From NCBI GenBank assembly GCA_947626465.1, contig CANQSI010000003.1, forward strand, positions 1 to 34,672: 34,672 nt of DNA. Direction: 5' to 3'. The notes under the pieces were generated by a model, which was given only the letters and a program-made list of their open reading frames with translations, had not been told where the DNA came from and ran no database searches. Both the position numbers and the translations under genes were made by a program. Of this stretch, positions 25,151-33,931 are shown piece after piece. Source of the stretch: an uncultured Atopobiaceae bacterium (lineage in GTDB: Bacteria > Actinomycetota > Coriobacteriia > Coriobacteriales > Atopobiaceae). Every line of letters starts with the position of its first letter. The first letter of the stretch is position 1.

Positions 25151-25690
25151 CTAGCTCGCCTTACCCTCGCGCTCGGCTCGCGCACGCTCCCAGCCATACG
25201 GCACGTCGGCCGCAAGGCGCGCCTCGACGGGGCGCAAGAGGCGCGTGTAGAAGAGGTCCTTCTTCGACTGCGGATCGACGAGGATGACGGGGATCCTCGC
25301 CCATGCGGCGCCGAGGCCATCTGTGAAGAGCTGGTCTCCCACGAGCACCGTCTGCTCCGCAGGCACGCCCGCCGCCTCCATGGCCCGCGTGAGGCCGAAG
25401 GGAAGCGGCTTCATGGCAAAGGTCACCACCGGAGCTCGGAGCGCGTCCGAGGTGCGCTCGAGGGCCGCCACCGACCAGTTGTTCGACACGAGCGCAAGGC
25501 GAAGGCCCAGCTCACGGGCCCTCTCGCACCATGCCACCACATCCGGGGTGGGGTCGCTCTCTCCCCTCGGCACGCACGTGTTGTCGCGATCGAGCAGCAC
25601 GAGCCGAAACCCGAGCGCCTCGAGCTCGGCGGGATCCACCTCCGAGAGCGCGTGCACCCGGCACCACGGGGTGAGCCCTGGGAGCCTCAT
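25151..25690 (-). CDS. YqeG-family HAD phosphatase
   Basis: LVLLDRDNTCVP, LALVSNNWS, KPLPFGLTRAM, TVLVGDQLFTDGLGA; ATGA overlap with mltG stop. Confidence 0.9.
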   Translation of the reverse strand: MRLPGLTPWCRVHALSEVDPAELEALGFRLVLLDRDNTCVPRGESDPTPDVVAWCERARELGLRLALVSNNWSVAALERTSDALRAPVVTFAMKPLPFGLTRAMEAAGVPAEQTVLVGDQLFTDGLGAAWARIPVILVDPQSKKDLFYTRLLRPVEARLAADVPYGWERARAEREGKAS

Positions 25691-27048
25691 ATCCCGAGCT
25701 CCGCCATCTCCTGCCTCGCCGTATCGATGGCTTGGAGATGTTCTTCGTAGGTGGTGGAGAACGTGTGGTTGGAGTAGCCATCGCGCTCGATGAGGAGGAA
25801 GTAGAGGTAGTTCGTGTCGGCCGGATGGAGCGCGGCCTCGATGCACGCGAGATCGGGCGTGCACACAGGCGTCGGGGGAAGGCCGGTGTTGAGGTAGGTG
25901 TTGTAGGGGCTTTCCTGCGTAAGGTCGTCCGCCGCCACCTCGCCGCCCGTCACATAGCCCATCGTGGCGTCCGACTGGAGCGGCATGCCTTGGCGGATGC
26001 GGTTCCAGAAGACCGATGACACGAGCGCGTAGTCCTCTTCGCTTCCGGCCTCAGCGTTGATGATCGATGCGAGCTTCAAGATCTCGTAGTCCGTGGGATC
26101 GTAGCCGTAGGTGGCCAGGATCTGCTCCTCGCCGCTCGCGAAGTCGATCTGGGGCACCTCGGCCGCGTACTGGTCGAGCATCGCGCGGATCACGCGATCG
26201 GCCGTCACCTCCTGGCCGGAGAAGTCGTAGGTCTTCGCCCAGAGGAATCCCTCGAGGGAATCATCGGCGGCTTCGCCGAGGAACGGGTAGTCGGCCACGT
26301 AGTTTTGCGCCTTGGCCTGGGCAAGGAAGTCGGATGCGGGGATGCCGAGCGAGCTTTCCACGAGCTCGGCGGTCTTGGCCACCGTGAGCCCCTCGGGCAC
26401 GGCAAGGCGCCCCTCCTGCGTGTTCGGGCCCGCGACAAGCTGGGCGACCACGTTTGCCGGCGTCATGCCGGTCATGAGCTGGTAGGTGCCGGGCTTGAGC
26501 TTCATGTCGGCCCCCTGCGAGCTCACCGCCTGCATGAAGGCCTTCTCGTCGTTGATGACGCCCGCCTTCAGGAGCTCGTTGGCAATCACGTCGCCACCCG
26601 CGCCCTGCGGAATGACGACCGTCACCGTCTGTCCCGCCTCCACCTGGGGGATCTCGGAATCCTCGGGCGCGAACACGCAGCGGGTGAGCACGAAGAAGCC
26701 GACGACGGCCACGACGATGCACACGACGAGCGCAATGGCGACGGCTACGCCACGGGAAACGCCGCGCTCCTCCTCAGCCGCACCCTGCGCCACATGCGAG
26801 GCGCCACTGCGAGGCGCCGCAAGCGGAGGCGTCACGCGAGACTGCGCGTGCGTGCGAGGGCTCGCTGCCTCGCGCGCGGCAGCGCCCTGATGCTCGGAAG
26901 GCGAATGCCGGGAGGGCGCACCGTGCGCCGCACTCCTTTTCCTCGCCTGCGTCGCAGCCGATGGACGCGTGGATCGCGCGCCCGGGCGCGTCGCGGCATC
27001 AAGACCTTGCACGCGTTCATGCCGAGGCGCCTGTGGATCACTCATCAT
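25687..27048 (-). CDS. mltG: Endolytic murein transglycosylase MltG (YceG-like)
   Basis: One TM, then IPQGAGGDVIANELLKAGVI, EGLTVAKTAELV, LEGFLWAKTYDF, LKLASIINAEAGSEEDYALVSSVFWNRIRQGMPLQSDATMGY, YNTYLNTGLPPTPVCTP. Confidence 0.95.
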   Translation of the reverse strand: MMSDPQAPRHERVQGLDAATRPGARSTRPSAATQARKRSAAHGAPSRHSPSEHQGAAAREAASPRTHAQSRVTPPLAAPRSGASHVAQGAAEEERGVSRGVAVAIALVVCIVVAVVGFFVLTRCVFAPEDSEIPQVEAGQTVTVVIPQGAGGDVIANELLKAGVINDEKAFMQAVSSQGADMKLKPGTYQLMTGMTPANVVAQLVAGPNTQEGRLAVPEGLTVAKTAELVESSLGIPASDFLAQAKAQNYVADYPFLGEAADDSLEGFLWAKTYDFSGQEVTADRVIRAMLDQYAAEVPQIDFASGEEQILATYGYDPTDYEILKLASIINAEAGSEEDYALVSSVFWNRIRQGMPLQSDATMGYVTGGEVAADDLTQESPYNTYLNTGLPPTPVCTPDLACIEAALHPADTNYLYFLLIERDGYSNHTFSTTYEEHLQAIDTARQEMAELGI

Positions 27049-27469
27049 CGGGCTCGCCTTCTGGGTCGGCCTGGTGGGCGTCGAGGTAGGACTGCAGGAA
27101 GAGGGATGCGGCGATCATGTCGAGCGAGCCGCGTGCATCCCGCGTGGTGCGCCCCTGCTCCCTCACGATACGCTCAGCCTCTTCGCTGGAGAGGCGCTCG
27201 TCCCAAAACTCCAGAGGAATTCCCAGATCGTGGGCGAGCTGGCCCGCCTCGGAGCGCACCTTACGCGCCTGGGGGCCCATCTTCCCCGCGAGCGTGAGGG
27301 GAAGCCCCACGAGCAAGAGCTTAGGCGACGTCTCCTCCACGAGATCCGTGAACGCGCTCGCGCGGCGCCGGACCTGGGCGGTGTCGAGCACGCAGCGCGG
27401 AATCGCCACCCTGCCCAGAGGGTCACTCAGGGCCACGCCCACGCGGCGATCGCCCCAATCGAGCGCCAT
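27038..27469 (-). CDS. ruvX: Putative pre-16S rRNA nuclease / YqgF RuvX
   Basis: MALDWGDRRVGVALSDPLGRVAIP, LLLVGLPLTLAGKMG, WDERLSSEEAER, GSLDMIAASLFLQSYLD. Confidence 0.92.
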   Translation of the reverse strand: MALDWGDRRVGVALSDPLGRVAIPRCVLDTAQVRRRASAFTDLVEETSPKLLLVGLPLTLAGKMGPQARKVRSEAGQLAHDLGIPLEFWDERLSSEEAERIVREQGRTTRDARGSLDMIAASLFLQSYLDAHQADPEGEPDDE

Positions 27470-27474
27470 CACCC

Positions 27475-30135
27475 TCACTTGGCGAGGAGCTCCCCTGCGC
27501 GCGCGAGCGCCGCGTCGATCGCCGACGCATCGGGGCCGCCACCTTGCGCCATCTGCGGTTTTCCGCCTCCGCGGCCTCCTACGACGGGCGCAAGCTCGCG
27601 GATGAGGGCCCCCGCGGCAAAGCCCGCGTCGACGGCCGGTTGCGTGCCCGCGGCGAGGAGCGCGACCGTGCCCTCGGGCGTGGCGCTCGCGATGACGGCC
27701 GCGGAGGCGTCGCCGAGCTTTCCCCGGAGCGTATCCCACACGCCGCGGAGGTCCTTCGCTCCGCGCCCATCGAGGCGCACGATCGCGAGCTTGTAGCCTC
27801 CCGCATCGCGCGCGTTTCGCACCGCCTCGTCGATCTCGCTCGAGCCGCCCCCGGCGAGCGCCTTCTGGAGCCGCTGCTCGACCTCGCGCTCCTTGGCGCG
27901 AAGATCGCGCACGGCCTTCGCAAGCTGGGTCGGCGGGCACTTGAGCTCGGAGGCGGCCTCGTCAGCCGCGTCAATGCGCGCCTTCAGGTAGGCGAGCGCG
28001 CCCTTGGACGTTACGGCTTCGATGCGGCGCACGGCCGCGCCCACCGAGGACTCGGAAACGATCTTGAAGAGCCCGAGCTCGGCGGTATTGCGCGCGTGCG
28101 TGCCACCGCAGAACTCCATGGACACGGTGCCGCTCTCGTCCTCGACGGACACCACGCGCACGCGATCGCCGTACTTCTCGCCGAAGAGCGCGATCGCGCC
28201 CTTGGCGCGGGCCTCCTCGATGGGGAGCTCCTCCGTGGCCACGGGGATGGCGCGGAAGATCTCCTCGTTCACGAGCCCTTCCACCTCGGCGAGCTCGTCG
28301 GCGGTCATGGCCTCGAAGTGGCTGAAGTCGAAGCGCAGCCGCTCGGGCGCCACGAGCGAGCCCGCTTGGTGGACGTGCTCGCCGAGCACCTCGCGAAGCG
28401 CGCTGTCGAGGAGGTGCGTGGCGGTGTGGTTCCTGCGAATGAGCTCGCGACGCTCCACGTCCACCACCGCGCGAAGAGTCTGGCCGACGAAGACCTCGCC
28501 CTCCTCCACGCGGCCGATGTGGGAGGTGAGGCCGTCGCCTCGCACCTGGCAGTCGTCGACGACGAAGCGGAGGTCGCCGGCGAGGAGCAGGCCCTCGTCG
28601 CCCACCTGGCCGCCCTTCTCGGCGTAGAAGGGGGTGGCGTCGAGTACGACCTCCACTTCCTCGCCCTCCCCGGCACGCTCCACGCGCTGGCCTTCGGCCA
28701 CGATCGAGCGCACGGTGAGGCCGTCTGCCACCACGTCCTCGTAGCCCGTGAAGACGGTCTGGCCGAGCTCGTCGCCAAGCCCCGTCCAGAGGTCGAGCCC
28801 GCTCCACGCGTCACCCTCGGTGGCAAGCGCCGAGCGCGCACGCTCGCGCTGCGCCTCCATGAGGGCCTCGAAGCCCGCCATGTCCACGGTGAGCCCCTTG
28901 CCCTCGCCGATCTCGCGCGTGAGGTCCACGGGGAAGCCGTAGGTGTCGTGGAGCGTGAAGGCGGTCTCGCCGGGGATCGCGTCGCCCTCGGAAAGCGATT
29001 CCATCGCCTGCGCGAGGTAGCTCCTGCCGGTCTCGAGCGTCTTCGAGAAGCGCTCCTCCTCCGCGGCGATCGTGCCCTGCACGAGCGCCTCGTTGTCCTT
29101 GAGCTCGGGGTACACGTCGCTCATGAGCTCGCGCACGAGCGTGGCGAACTCGCCCACGAAGGCGCCCTCGATGCCGAGCATGCGCCCGTGGAAGATGGCG
29201 CGACGGAGCAGGCGACGGAGGATGTAGCCGCGGCCTTCGTTCGAGGGCAGGATGCCGTCTGCGATCATGAACGACACCGCGCGCGTGTGGTCGGCGATGA
29301 TGCGCAGCGACACGTCCGTGGCCTCGCTTTCGCCGTAGCGCGTGCCGCTCTTCTCCTCGCCGAGCTCGATCAGCGAGGAGAGGATGTCGCCGTCGTAGTT
29401 GGAGGATTTTCCCTGCATGATCGCCGCGATGCGCTCGAGGCCCATGCCGGTGTCGACGTTTCGGTGCGGAAGGTCGACGAGCGTGCCGTCTTCCTGCCGG
29501 TCGTACTGCGTGAAGACGAGGTTCCAAAACTCGAGGAAGCGGTCGCAGTCGCAGCCAGGCGCGCAGTCTGGCCTCCCGCAGCCCACTTCGGGGCCCTGGT
29601 CGTAGTAGATCTCGGAGCACGGGCCGCAGGGACCCGTGGGGCCCGCCGCCCAGAAGTTGTCCTCCTCGCCGAGGCGCGAGATGTGGCTCTCGTCGATGCC
29701 GAGCTCCTTCCAGATCTCCTCGCATTCGTCGTCATCGGTGAAGACGGTGCAGTAGAGCCGATCCTTCGGGAGCTTCAGATGGTCGCACACGAACTCGAGC
29801 GCCCACTCGCACGCCTCGCGCTTGCCATAGCCGCCGAAGGAGAAGTTGCCGAGCATCTCGAAGAACGAGAGGTGGCGCCCGTCGAGGCCGATGACGTCGA
29901 TGTCGTTGGTGCGCAGGCACTTCTGGCAGGAGGCGGCGCCGATGGACTCCATCGTCTTGGTGCCGAGGTAGTAGGACTTGAACTGGTTCATGCCCGCGTT
30001 CGTCACGAGCAGCGACGGATCCTCGGGAATGAGCGAGGACGAACGCCACACGCTGCAGCCCTTCTCGGCGAAGAAGTCGAGGAACGACGAGCGTATCGCA
30101 GCGGTGCTTCGGGGCTTGGGCGCAAGAGAGGCCAT
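27475..30135 (-). CDS. alaS: Alanine--tRNA ligase
   Basis: SLIPEDPSLLVTNAGMNQFKSYYLG, FFEMLGNFSFGGYGKREA, GPTGPCGPCSEI, NHTATHLLDSALREVLGEHVHQAGS, CGGTHARNT, GGRGGGKPQMAQGGG. Confidence 0.98.
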   Translation of the reverse strand: MASLAPKPRSTAAIRSSFLDFFAEKGCSVWRSSSLIPEDPSLLVTNAGMNQFKSYYLGTKTMESIGAASCQKCLRTNDIDVIGLDGRHLSFFEMLGNFSFGGYGKREACEWALEFVCDHLKLPKDRLYCTVFTDDDECEEIWKELGIDESHISRLGEEDNFWAAGPTGPCGPCSEIYYDQGPEVGCGRPDCAPGCDCDRFLEFWNLVFTQYDRQEDGTLVDLPHRNVDTGMGLERIAAIMQGKSSNYDGDILSSLIELGEEKSGTRYGESEATDVSLRIIADHTRAVSFMIADGILPSNEGRGYILRRLLRRAIFHGRMLGIEGAFVGEFATLVRELMSDVYPELKDNEALVQGTIAAEEERFSKTLETGRSYLAQAMESLSEGDAIPGETAFTLHDTYGFPVDLTREIGEGKGLTVDMAGFEALMEAQRERARSALATEGDAWSGLDLWTGLGDELGQTVFTGYEDVVADGLTVRSIVAEGQRVERAGEGEEVEVVLDATPFYAEKGGQVGDEGLLLAGDLRFVVDDCQVRGDGLTSHIGRVEEGEVFVGQTLRAVVDVERRELIRRNHTATHLLDSALREVLGEHVHQAGSLVAPERLRFDFSHFEAMTADELAEVEGLVNEEIFRAIPVATEELPIEEARAKGAIALFGEKYGDRVRVVSVEDESGTVSMEFCGGTHARNTAELGLFKIVSESSVGAAVRRIEAVTSKGALAYLKARIDAADEAASELKCPPTQLAKAVRDLRAKEREVEQRLQKALAGGGSSEIDEAVRNARDAGGYKLAIVRLDGRGAKDLRGVWDTLRGKLGDASAAVIASATPEGTVALLAAGTQPAVDAGFAAGALIRELAPVVGGRGGGKPQMAQGGGPDASAIDAALARAGELLAK

Positions 30136-30212
30136 GGCATCTCCCTATCAAGGCTCATTGGTTGGGCGTAGTGGGGCACGCGGGCGCGAATGGCGGCCGT
30201 GCGCACAACCCC

Positions 30213-31904
30213 TTAGCTTAGGTCATCCGAGCGCTCAGCGGCATCGCGCTGGCGCTTCTTCAGGGCCTGGGAGCGAAGCTCACCTTGATCGTTGGGGATG
30301 TCGTCCTCGTCCACATCCACGATGATGGGCTCCTCGGAGAGCCGCTTGGCCTTGCGCTGTTGCTTATCGCTCTTGTCCTGCTGCTTCTTGGCGCGCTTGG
30401 CCGCACGACGACGAACCCTCAGATCCTGCTCCGCATCCTCGATGAGCGCATCCGCCTCGCTCGCCTTGCTCGAGGGAAGGCTCGAGGGCCCGCTTTGCGG
30501 GGCCACATGCTCGCCGTTAGCCACGGCCACATCCTCGCGCTGCTCGTCGCGTGCGCGATCGAAGATGGTGCGCGCCTCGTCGGCATGGCGGCGGATGAGG
30601 TCGGAGATGTGGACCTCGGAGTTCGCGGGCCGCTTCTGGGCTTCTACGTGTAGGTGCTTCGAATCCTCCTCGGGAATGAGGCGGGAGGTGGCGAAGAAGT
30701 TGTCGTCGTCGAGCGCGTCGAAGGAGGGCGCGGGCGAGCCATCGGGGTGGCGGAAGGGCGTGCCCTGGAAGATGGCGCCCTCATAGGACACGAGCTGGCG
30801 ATGCGTGCGCGTCTCGAAGTAGTAGATGAAGACGCCCTTGATGGCCGCCGAGATGGGGATGGAGATGATCATGCCCACGGGGCCGCCGAGCGTGGATCCC
30901 ACGACGATGGCGAGCAGCGAGAACGCTGGGTGCACCGAGACCGTGGAGCGCATGACCACCGGGCCGATGATGTTGTCGGTGATGTTCTCGGCGATCACCG
31001 CCATGATGAGCGTCCAAAACGCGCAGAACGGGCTCACCGTGAGCGCCGTCACCGTGGCGAGCGCGGCCGAGATGATGGGCCCCACCACGGGAATGACGTG
31101 GAGGACTGCCGTGAGGATGCCCATCAGCATGGCATAGGGCTGCCCCACGAGCCAGAAGCCAAAGCCCGAGAGCACGCCGTCGATCACGCTCGTGATGACC
31201 ACGCTCTTCATGTAGCCACCCACCGAGCGCGAGAGCACCGCGAAGAGGAGAGTCACGTCCTCCTGGCGCTCCGGGCCGGTGATGATGGCGAGCTCCTTGA
31301 AGATCCTCGGGTAGTCCACCGCAAGCCAGTACGCGAGGATGAGCCCGAGGAAGAACATCATGACGCCGTTGGCGAAGCCCATGATGTTGGGCAAAAGGCC
31401 ACCGGAGATCTGCCCGAGGAGGTCGCTCGCGAGCTTCGAGGTGGAGGACGTGATGTAGTCCACCAAGGCCTGGATGTTCTGCTCGATGCCGCCGAAGCCG
31501 TCGGAGGCGAGCGCCTGCACCTGTGCGGTGAGCCAGTGCTCGGCCTCGGAGAGGTAGTCCGGCACCTTCCGAAGGAGGCTCACAAGCTGCTCGATGGTGA
31601 TCGGCCCGAGGATGGCGAGCACGCCTACCACGACGCCGACGATCACCACGAGGGCGATGATGGCACCGACGGGGCGGCTGACCTTGCGATCTTCCAGCCA
31701 GTTCACGATGGGGCTCATGATAAAGCCCACCACGCACCCCACGGCGAGGAACTCGAGCGTGGGGAGGAGGAAACCGAGGGCATAGAGCACCGAGGCGAAG
31801 ATGGCGATCGCGCCGAGCACGAGGCCGATGCGCACCAAGCTCCGGCGATCCCGCGCGTCATCCTCGCACAGGGCAGCCTCTTCTCTCTTCACCTGCTCTG
31901 CCAT
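30213..31904 (-). CDS. AI-2E family transporter/permease with long charged C-terminal extension
   Basis: Multi-TM PerM/YdiK-like protein with LAYWLAVDYPRIFKEL, IPVVGPIISA, ENITDNIIGPVVMRSTVSVHPAFSLLAIVVGSTLGGPVGMIISIPISAAIK. Confidence 0.9.
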   Translation of the reverse strand: MAEQVKREEAALCEDDARDRRSLVRIGLVLGAIAIFASVLYALGFLLPTLEFLAVGCVVGFIMSPIVNWLEDRKVSRPVGAIIALVVIVGVVVGVLAILGPITIEQLVSLLRKVPDYLSEAEHWLTAQVQALASDGFGGIEQNIQALVDYITSSTSKLASDLLGQISGGLLPNIMGFANGVMMFFLGLILAYWLAVDYPRIFKELAIITGPERQEDVTLLFAVLSRSVGGYMKSVVITSVIDGVLSGFGFWLVGQPYAMLMGILTAVLHVIPVVGPIISAALATVTALTVSPFCAFWTLIMAVIAENITDNIIGPVVMRSTVSVHPAFSLLAIVVGSTLGGPVGMIISIPISAAIKGVFIYYFETRTHRQLVSYEGAIFQGTPFRHPDGSPAPSFDALDDDNFFATSRLIPEEDSKHLHVEAQKRPANSEVHISDLIRRHADEARTIFDRARDEQREDVAVANGEHVAPQSGPSSLPSSKASEADALIEDAEQDLRVRRRAAKRAKKQQDKSDKQQRKAKRLSEEPIIVDVDEDDIPNDQGELRSQALKKRQRDAAERSDDLS

Positions 31905-31924
31905 GGCTCCCCCGAGGCGTCCCC

Positions 31925-32761
31925 TTACGACATCGTGCCGTCTGGGTCGAGGCGATCCTTCACCTTCTTCAGCGTGCGACGTAGGAAACGCGAGACCTGC
32001 ACCTGGGACACGCCGAGCTTCTTCGCGATCTCCACCTGCGTGAGGTTGTCTACGAAGCGCATGCGGATGACCTCTTGCTCCCTCGGCGAGAACGACTTGA
32101 TGGTCTCCTCGATCACAAGGCGCTCGTCGATGGATTCGAGCTCTTCGTCCTCGGTGGCGTAGCGGTCGATGACGGAGGGCGTATCGTCCTCGTCCGTGCC
32201 TCCCGCCTCGAGCGGCACCGAGCTGTAGGCGCCGGAGGACTCCATCGCCTCGAGCACCTCGTCCACGCTCACGCCGAGCGAGGCGGCGATCTCGTCCACC
32301 GTCGGCGAACGCTTGAGCGAGACGGTGAGCTCGTCGGTGGTTTGGTTCACCTTCTTCGAGAGCTCCTGGAGGCGCCTTGGCACGCGCACGCTCCAGCCCC
32401 TGTCGCGGAAGTAGCGCTTGATCTCGCCCGTGATGGTGGGCGTGGCGAATGTGGTGAATTCGAGCCCGCGCTCGGGGTCGAAGCGATCGATGGCCTTGAT
32501 GAGCCCGATGGATCCCACCTGCACGAGGTCGTCAAGGGGCTCGCCGCGGTTCTTGTAGCTGCTCGCGAGGAAGCGCACGAGGTTGAGGTGGCTCTCGATG
32601 AGCTGGGTGCGCGCGTCCTCGTCGCCCTTCTCCTTGTAGAGGCGGAAGAGCTCGCGGGTGCGTTCCTTGTCCCACGCGAGCTTGCCCCGGCCCGATGCGG
32701 CCGAGACGCGGCGGGCATGGACACCCTTGGTGGCGCTCACGGAAGGCTCAGACGAGCTCAC
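31925..32761 (-). CDS. RNA polymerase sigma factor, SigB/SigF/SigG family
   Basis: LIESHLNLVRFLASSYKNRGEPLDDLVQVGSIGLIKAIDRFDPERGLEFTTFATPTITGEIKRYFRDRGWSVRVPRRLQEL; region 4 FSPREQEVIRMRFVDNLTQVEIAKKLGVSQVQVSRFLRRTLKK. Confidence 0.95.
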   Translation of the reverse strand: MSSSEPSVSATKGVHARRVSAASGRGKLAWDKERTRELFRLYKEKGDEDARTQLIESHLNLVRFLASSYKNRGEPLDDLVQVGSIGLIKAIDRFDPERGLEFTTFATPTITGEIKRYFRDRGWSVRVPRRLQELSKKVNQTTDELTVSLKRSPTVDEIAASLGVSVDEVLEAMESSGAYSSVPLEAGGTDEDDTPSVIDRYATEDEELESIDERLVIEETIKSFSPREQEVIRMRFVDNLTQVEIAKKLGVSQVQVSRFLRRTLKKVKDRLDPDGTMS

Positions 32762-33152
32762 TGCTGGCTCCCAGTTCGTCGTCGGCGAACGTGCGCTTCG
32801 TCACGCGCAGCGTGCCCGCGGCATCGTCCACCTCGTACTCATCGCTCACTGCGGCGAGGATGAGCTCGGCGTAGGAGAAGGAACCCGGCGCGTATTGCTC
32901 GGCCTTGGGTTCGCGGCCCCCGAGGGAAAACGTCATCTCCACCTCGCCCTCCTCGACGCCGAAGGCCACCTCGAGCACGTCATCGGTAGTGGCGGAGGCG
33001 TAGACGAAGCCCTCCTCGGCCGCCATGCGCACGTCCTCCACATCGTCGATGGAGAGCCCCGCTACCACCGCGAGGTTTGCCGCAAGCATGCGGATCGATC
33101 GTGCGAACCGCGGTTCGGCGGGCACGCTGAGTTTGACGACGCTCTTAGCCAT
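32748..33152 (-). CDS. RsbW/SpoIIAB-like anti-sigma protein with degenerate ATP-binding motifs
   Basis: KLSVPAEPRFARSIRMLAANLAVVAGLSIDDVEDVRMAAEEGFVYA; overlaps the sigma factor gene. Confidence 0.78.
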   Translation of the reverse strand: MAKSVVKLSVPAEPRFARSIRMLAANLAVVAGLSIDDVEDVRMAAEEGFVYASATTDDVLEVAFGVEEGEVEMTFSLGGREPKAEQYAPGSFSYAELILAAVSDEYEVDDAAGTLRVTKRTFADDELGASSELV

Positions 33153-33226
33153 GGCGCTTTCCTGCCTTTGCTCGATGGGTGGGACGAAGCCGCTCGCTGC
33201 GGCCGACTCTCATGGGAAATGCGAGC

Positions 33227-33829
33227 TTAAGCGGCGTCGCTCGCGTTGCTCGAAGGGGCATCTTCTGCGGGATAGGTGAAGAAGCCCTCGTTCTCGGACG
33301 TGCTCGCCTCTGCGGGAAGCTCGACGCCCACAGCGTCCGCGACCTCTGCGGCCTTCTCCTCGAGCGCCACCTTCGCCGCAGATTCCTCGAGCACCGGCGC
33401 CGCCTTCTTGGGAGCGATGCGATCGGAGACCGCCTTGCCGATCTTCGCCACCGCGCCGCCCACGGCCGTGGTGGCCTGCGAGGCGCCCTTGGAGATGGCG
33501 TTGGTGGCATGGAGCGCGGTACCGGAGATGGTGCTCACGTCCGAGAGGATGGTGTCCACGGTGGTGAGATCGCCCTTGAGCGCGCCGATCGTCTGGTCGA
33601 CGTTGTCCACCACTGCGGGAAGCGCCTGGATCGAGGGGCGAATGTCGTTGATGGTTTGGTCGACGTTCGCGAGGATGCCGTCCACCTTCTCGAGCGACGT
33701 GCCGAGCTGGTCGGTGAGGCCATCGATCTTATTGCGCAGCTTGCGGATGATGAGGGCGCCCTCGACGGCCACCCATACGCACGCCGCTGCGAGAATGCAG
33801 AGGAATACGACGAGCACGATGTTCATTTC
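33227..33829 (-). CDS. DUF948-like membrane-anchored protein
   Basis: N-terminal TM MNIVLVVFLCILAAACVWVAVEGALIIRKLRNKID then helical VDGILANVDQTINDIRPSIQALPAVVDNVDQTIGALKG. Confidence 0.72.
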   Translation of the reverse strand, partial: EMNIVLVVFLCILAAACVWVAVEGALIIRKLRNKIDGLTDQLGTSLEKVDGILANVDQTINDIRPSIQALPAVVDNVDQTIGALKGDLTTVDTILSDVSTISGTALHATNAISKGASQATTAVGGAVAKIGKAVSDRIAPKKAAPVLEESAAKVALEEKAAEVADAVGVELPAEASTSENEGFFTYPAEDAPSSNASDAA

Positions 33830-33931
33830 CAAAGTCCTCTCCTCGGCTCTTGGGGCCGCTTCGCGACCACGAAAAGCACATACATCTCAGAGTGTACCCT
33901 CATGCGGCCCGAGCGAAGCATCCGGCGAGCC

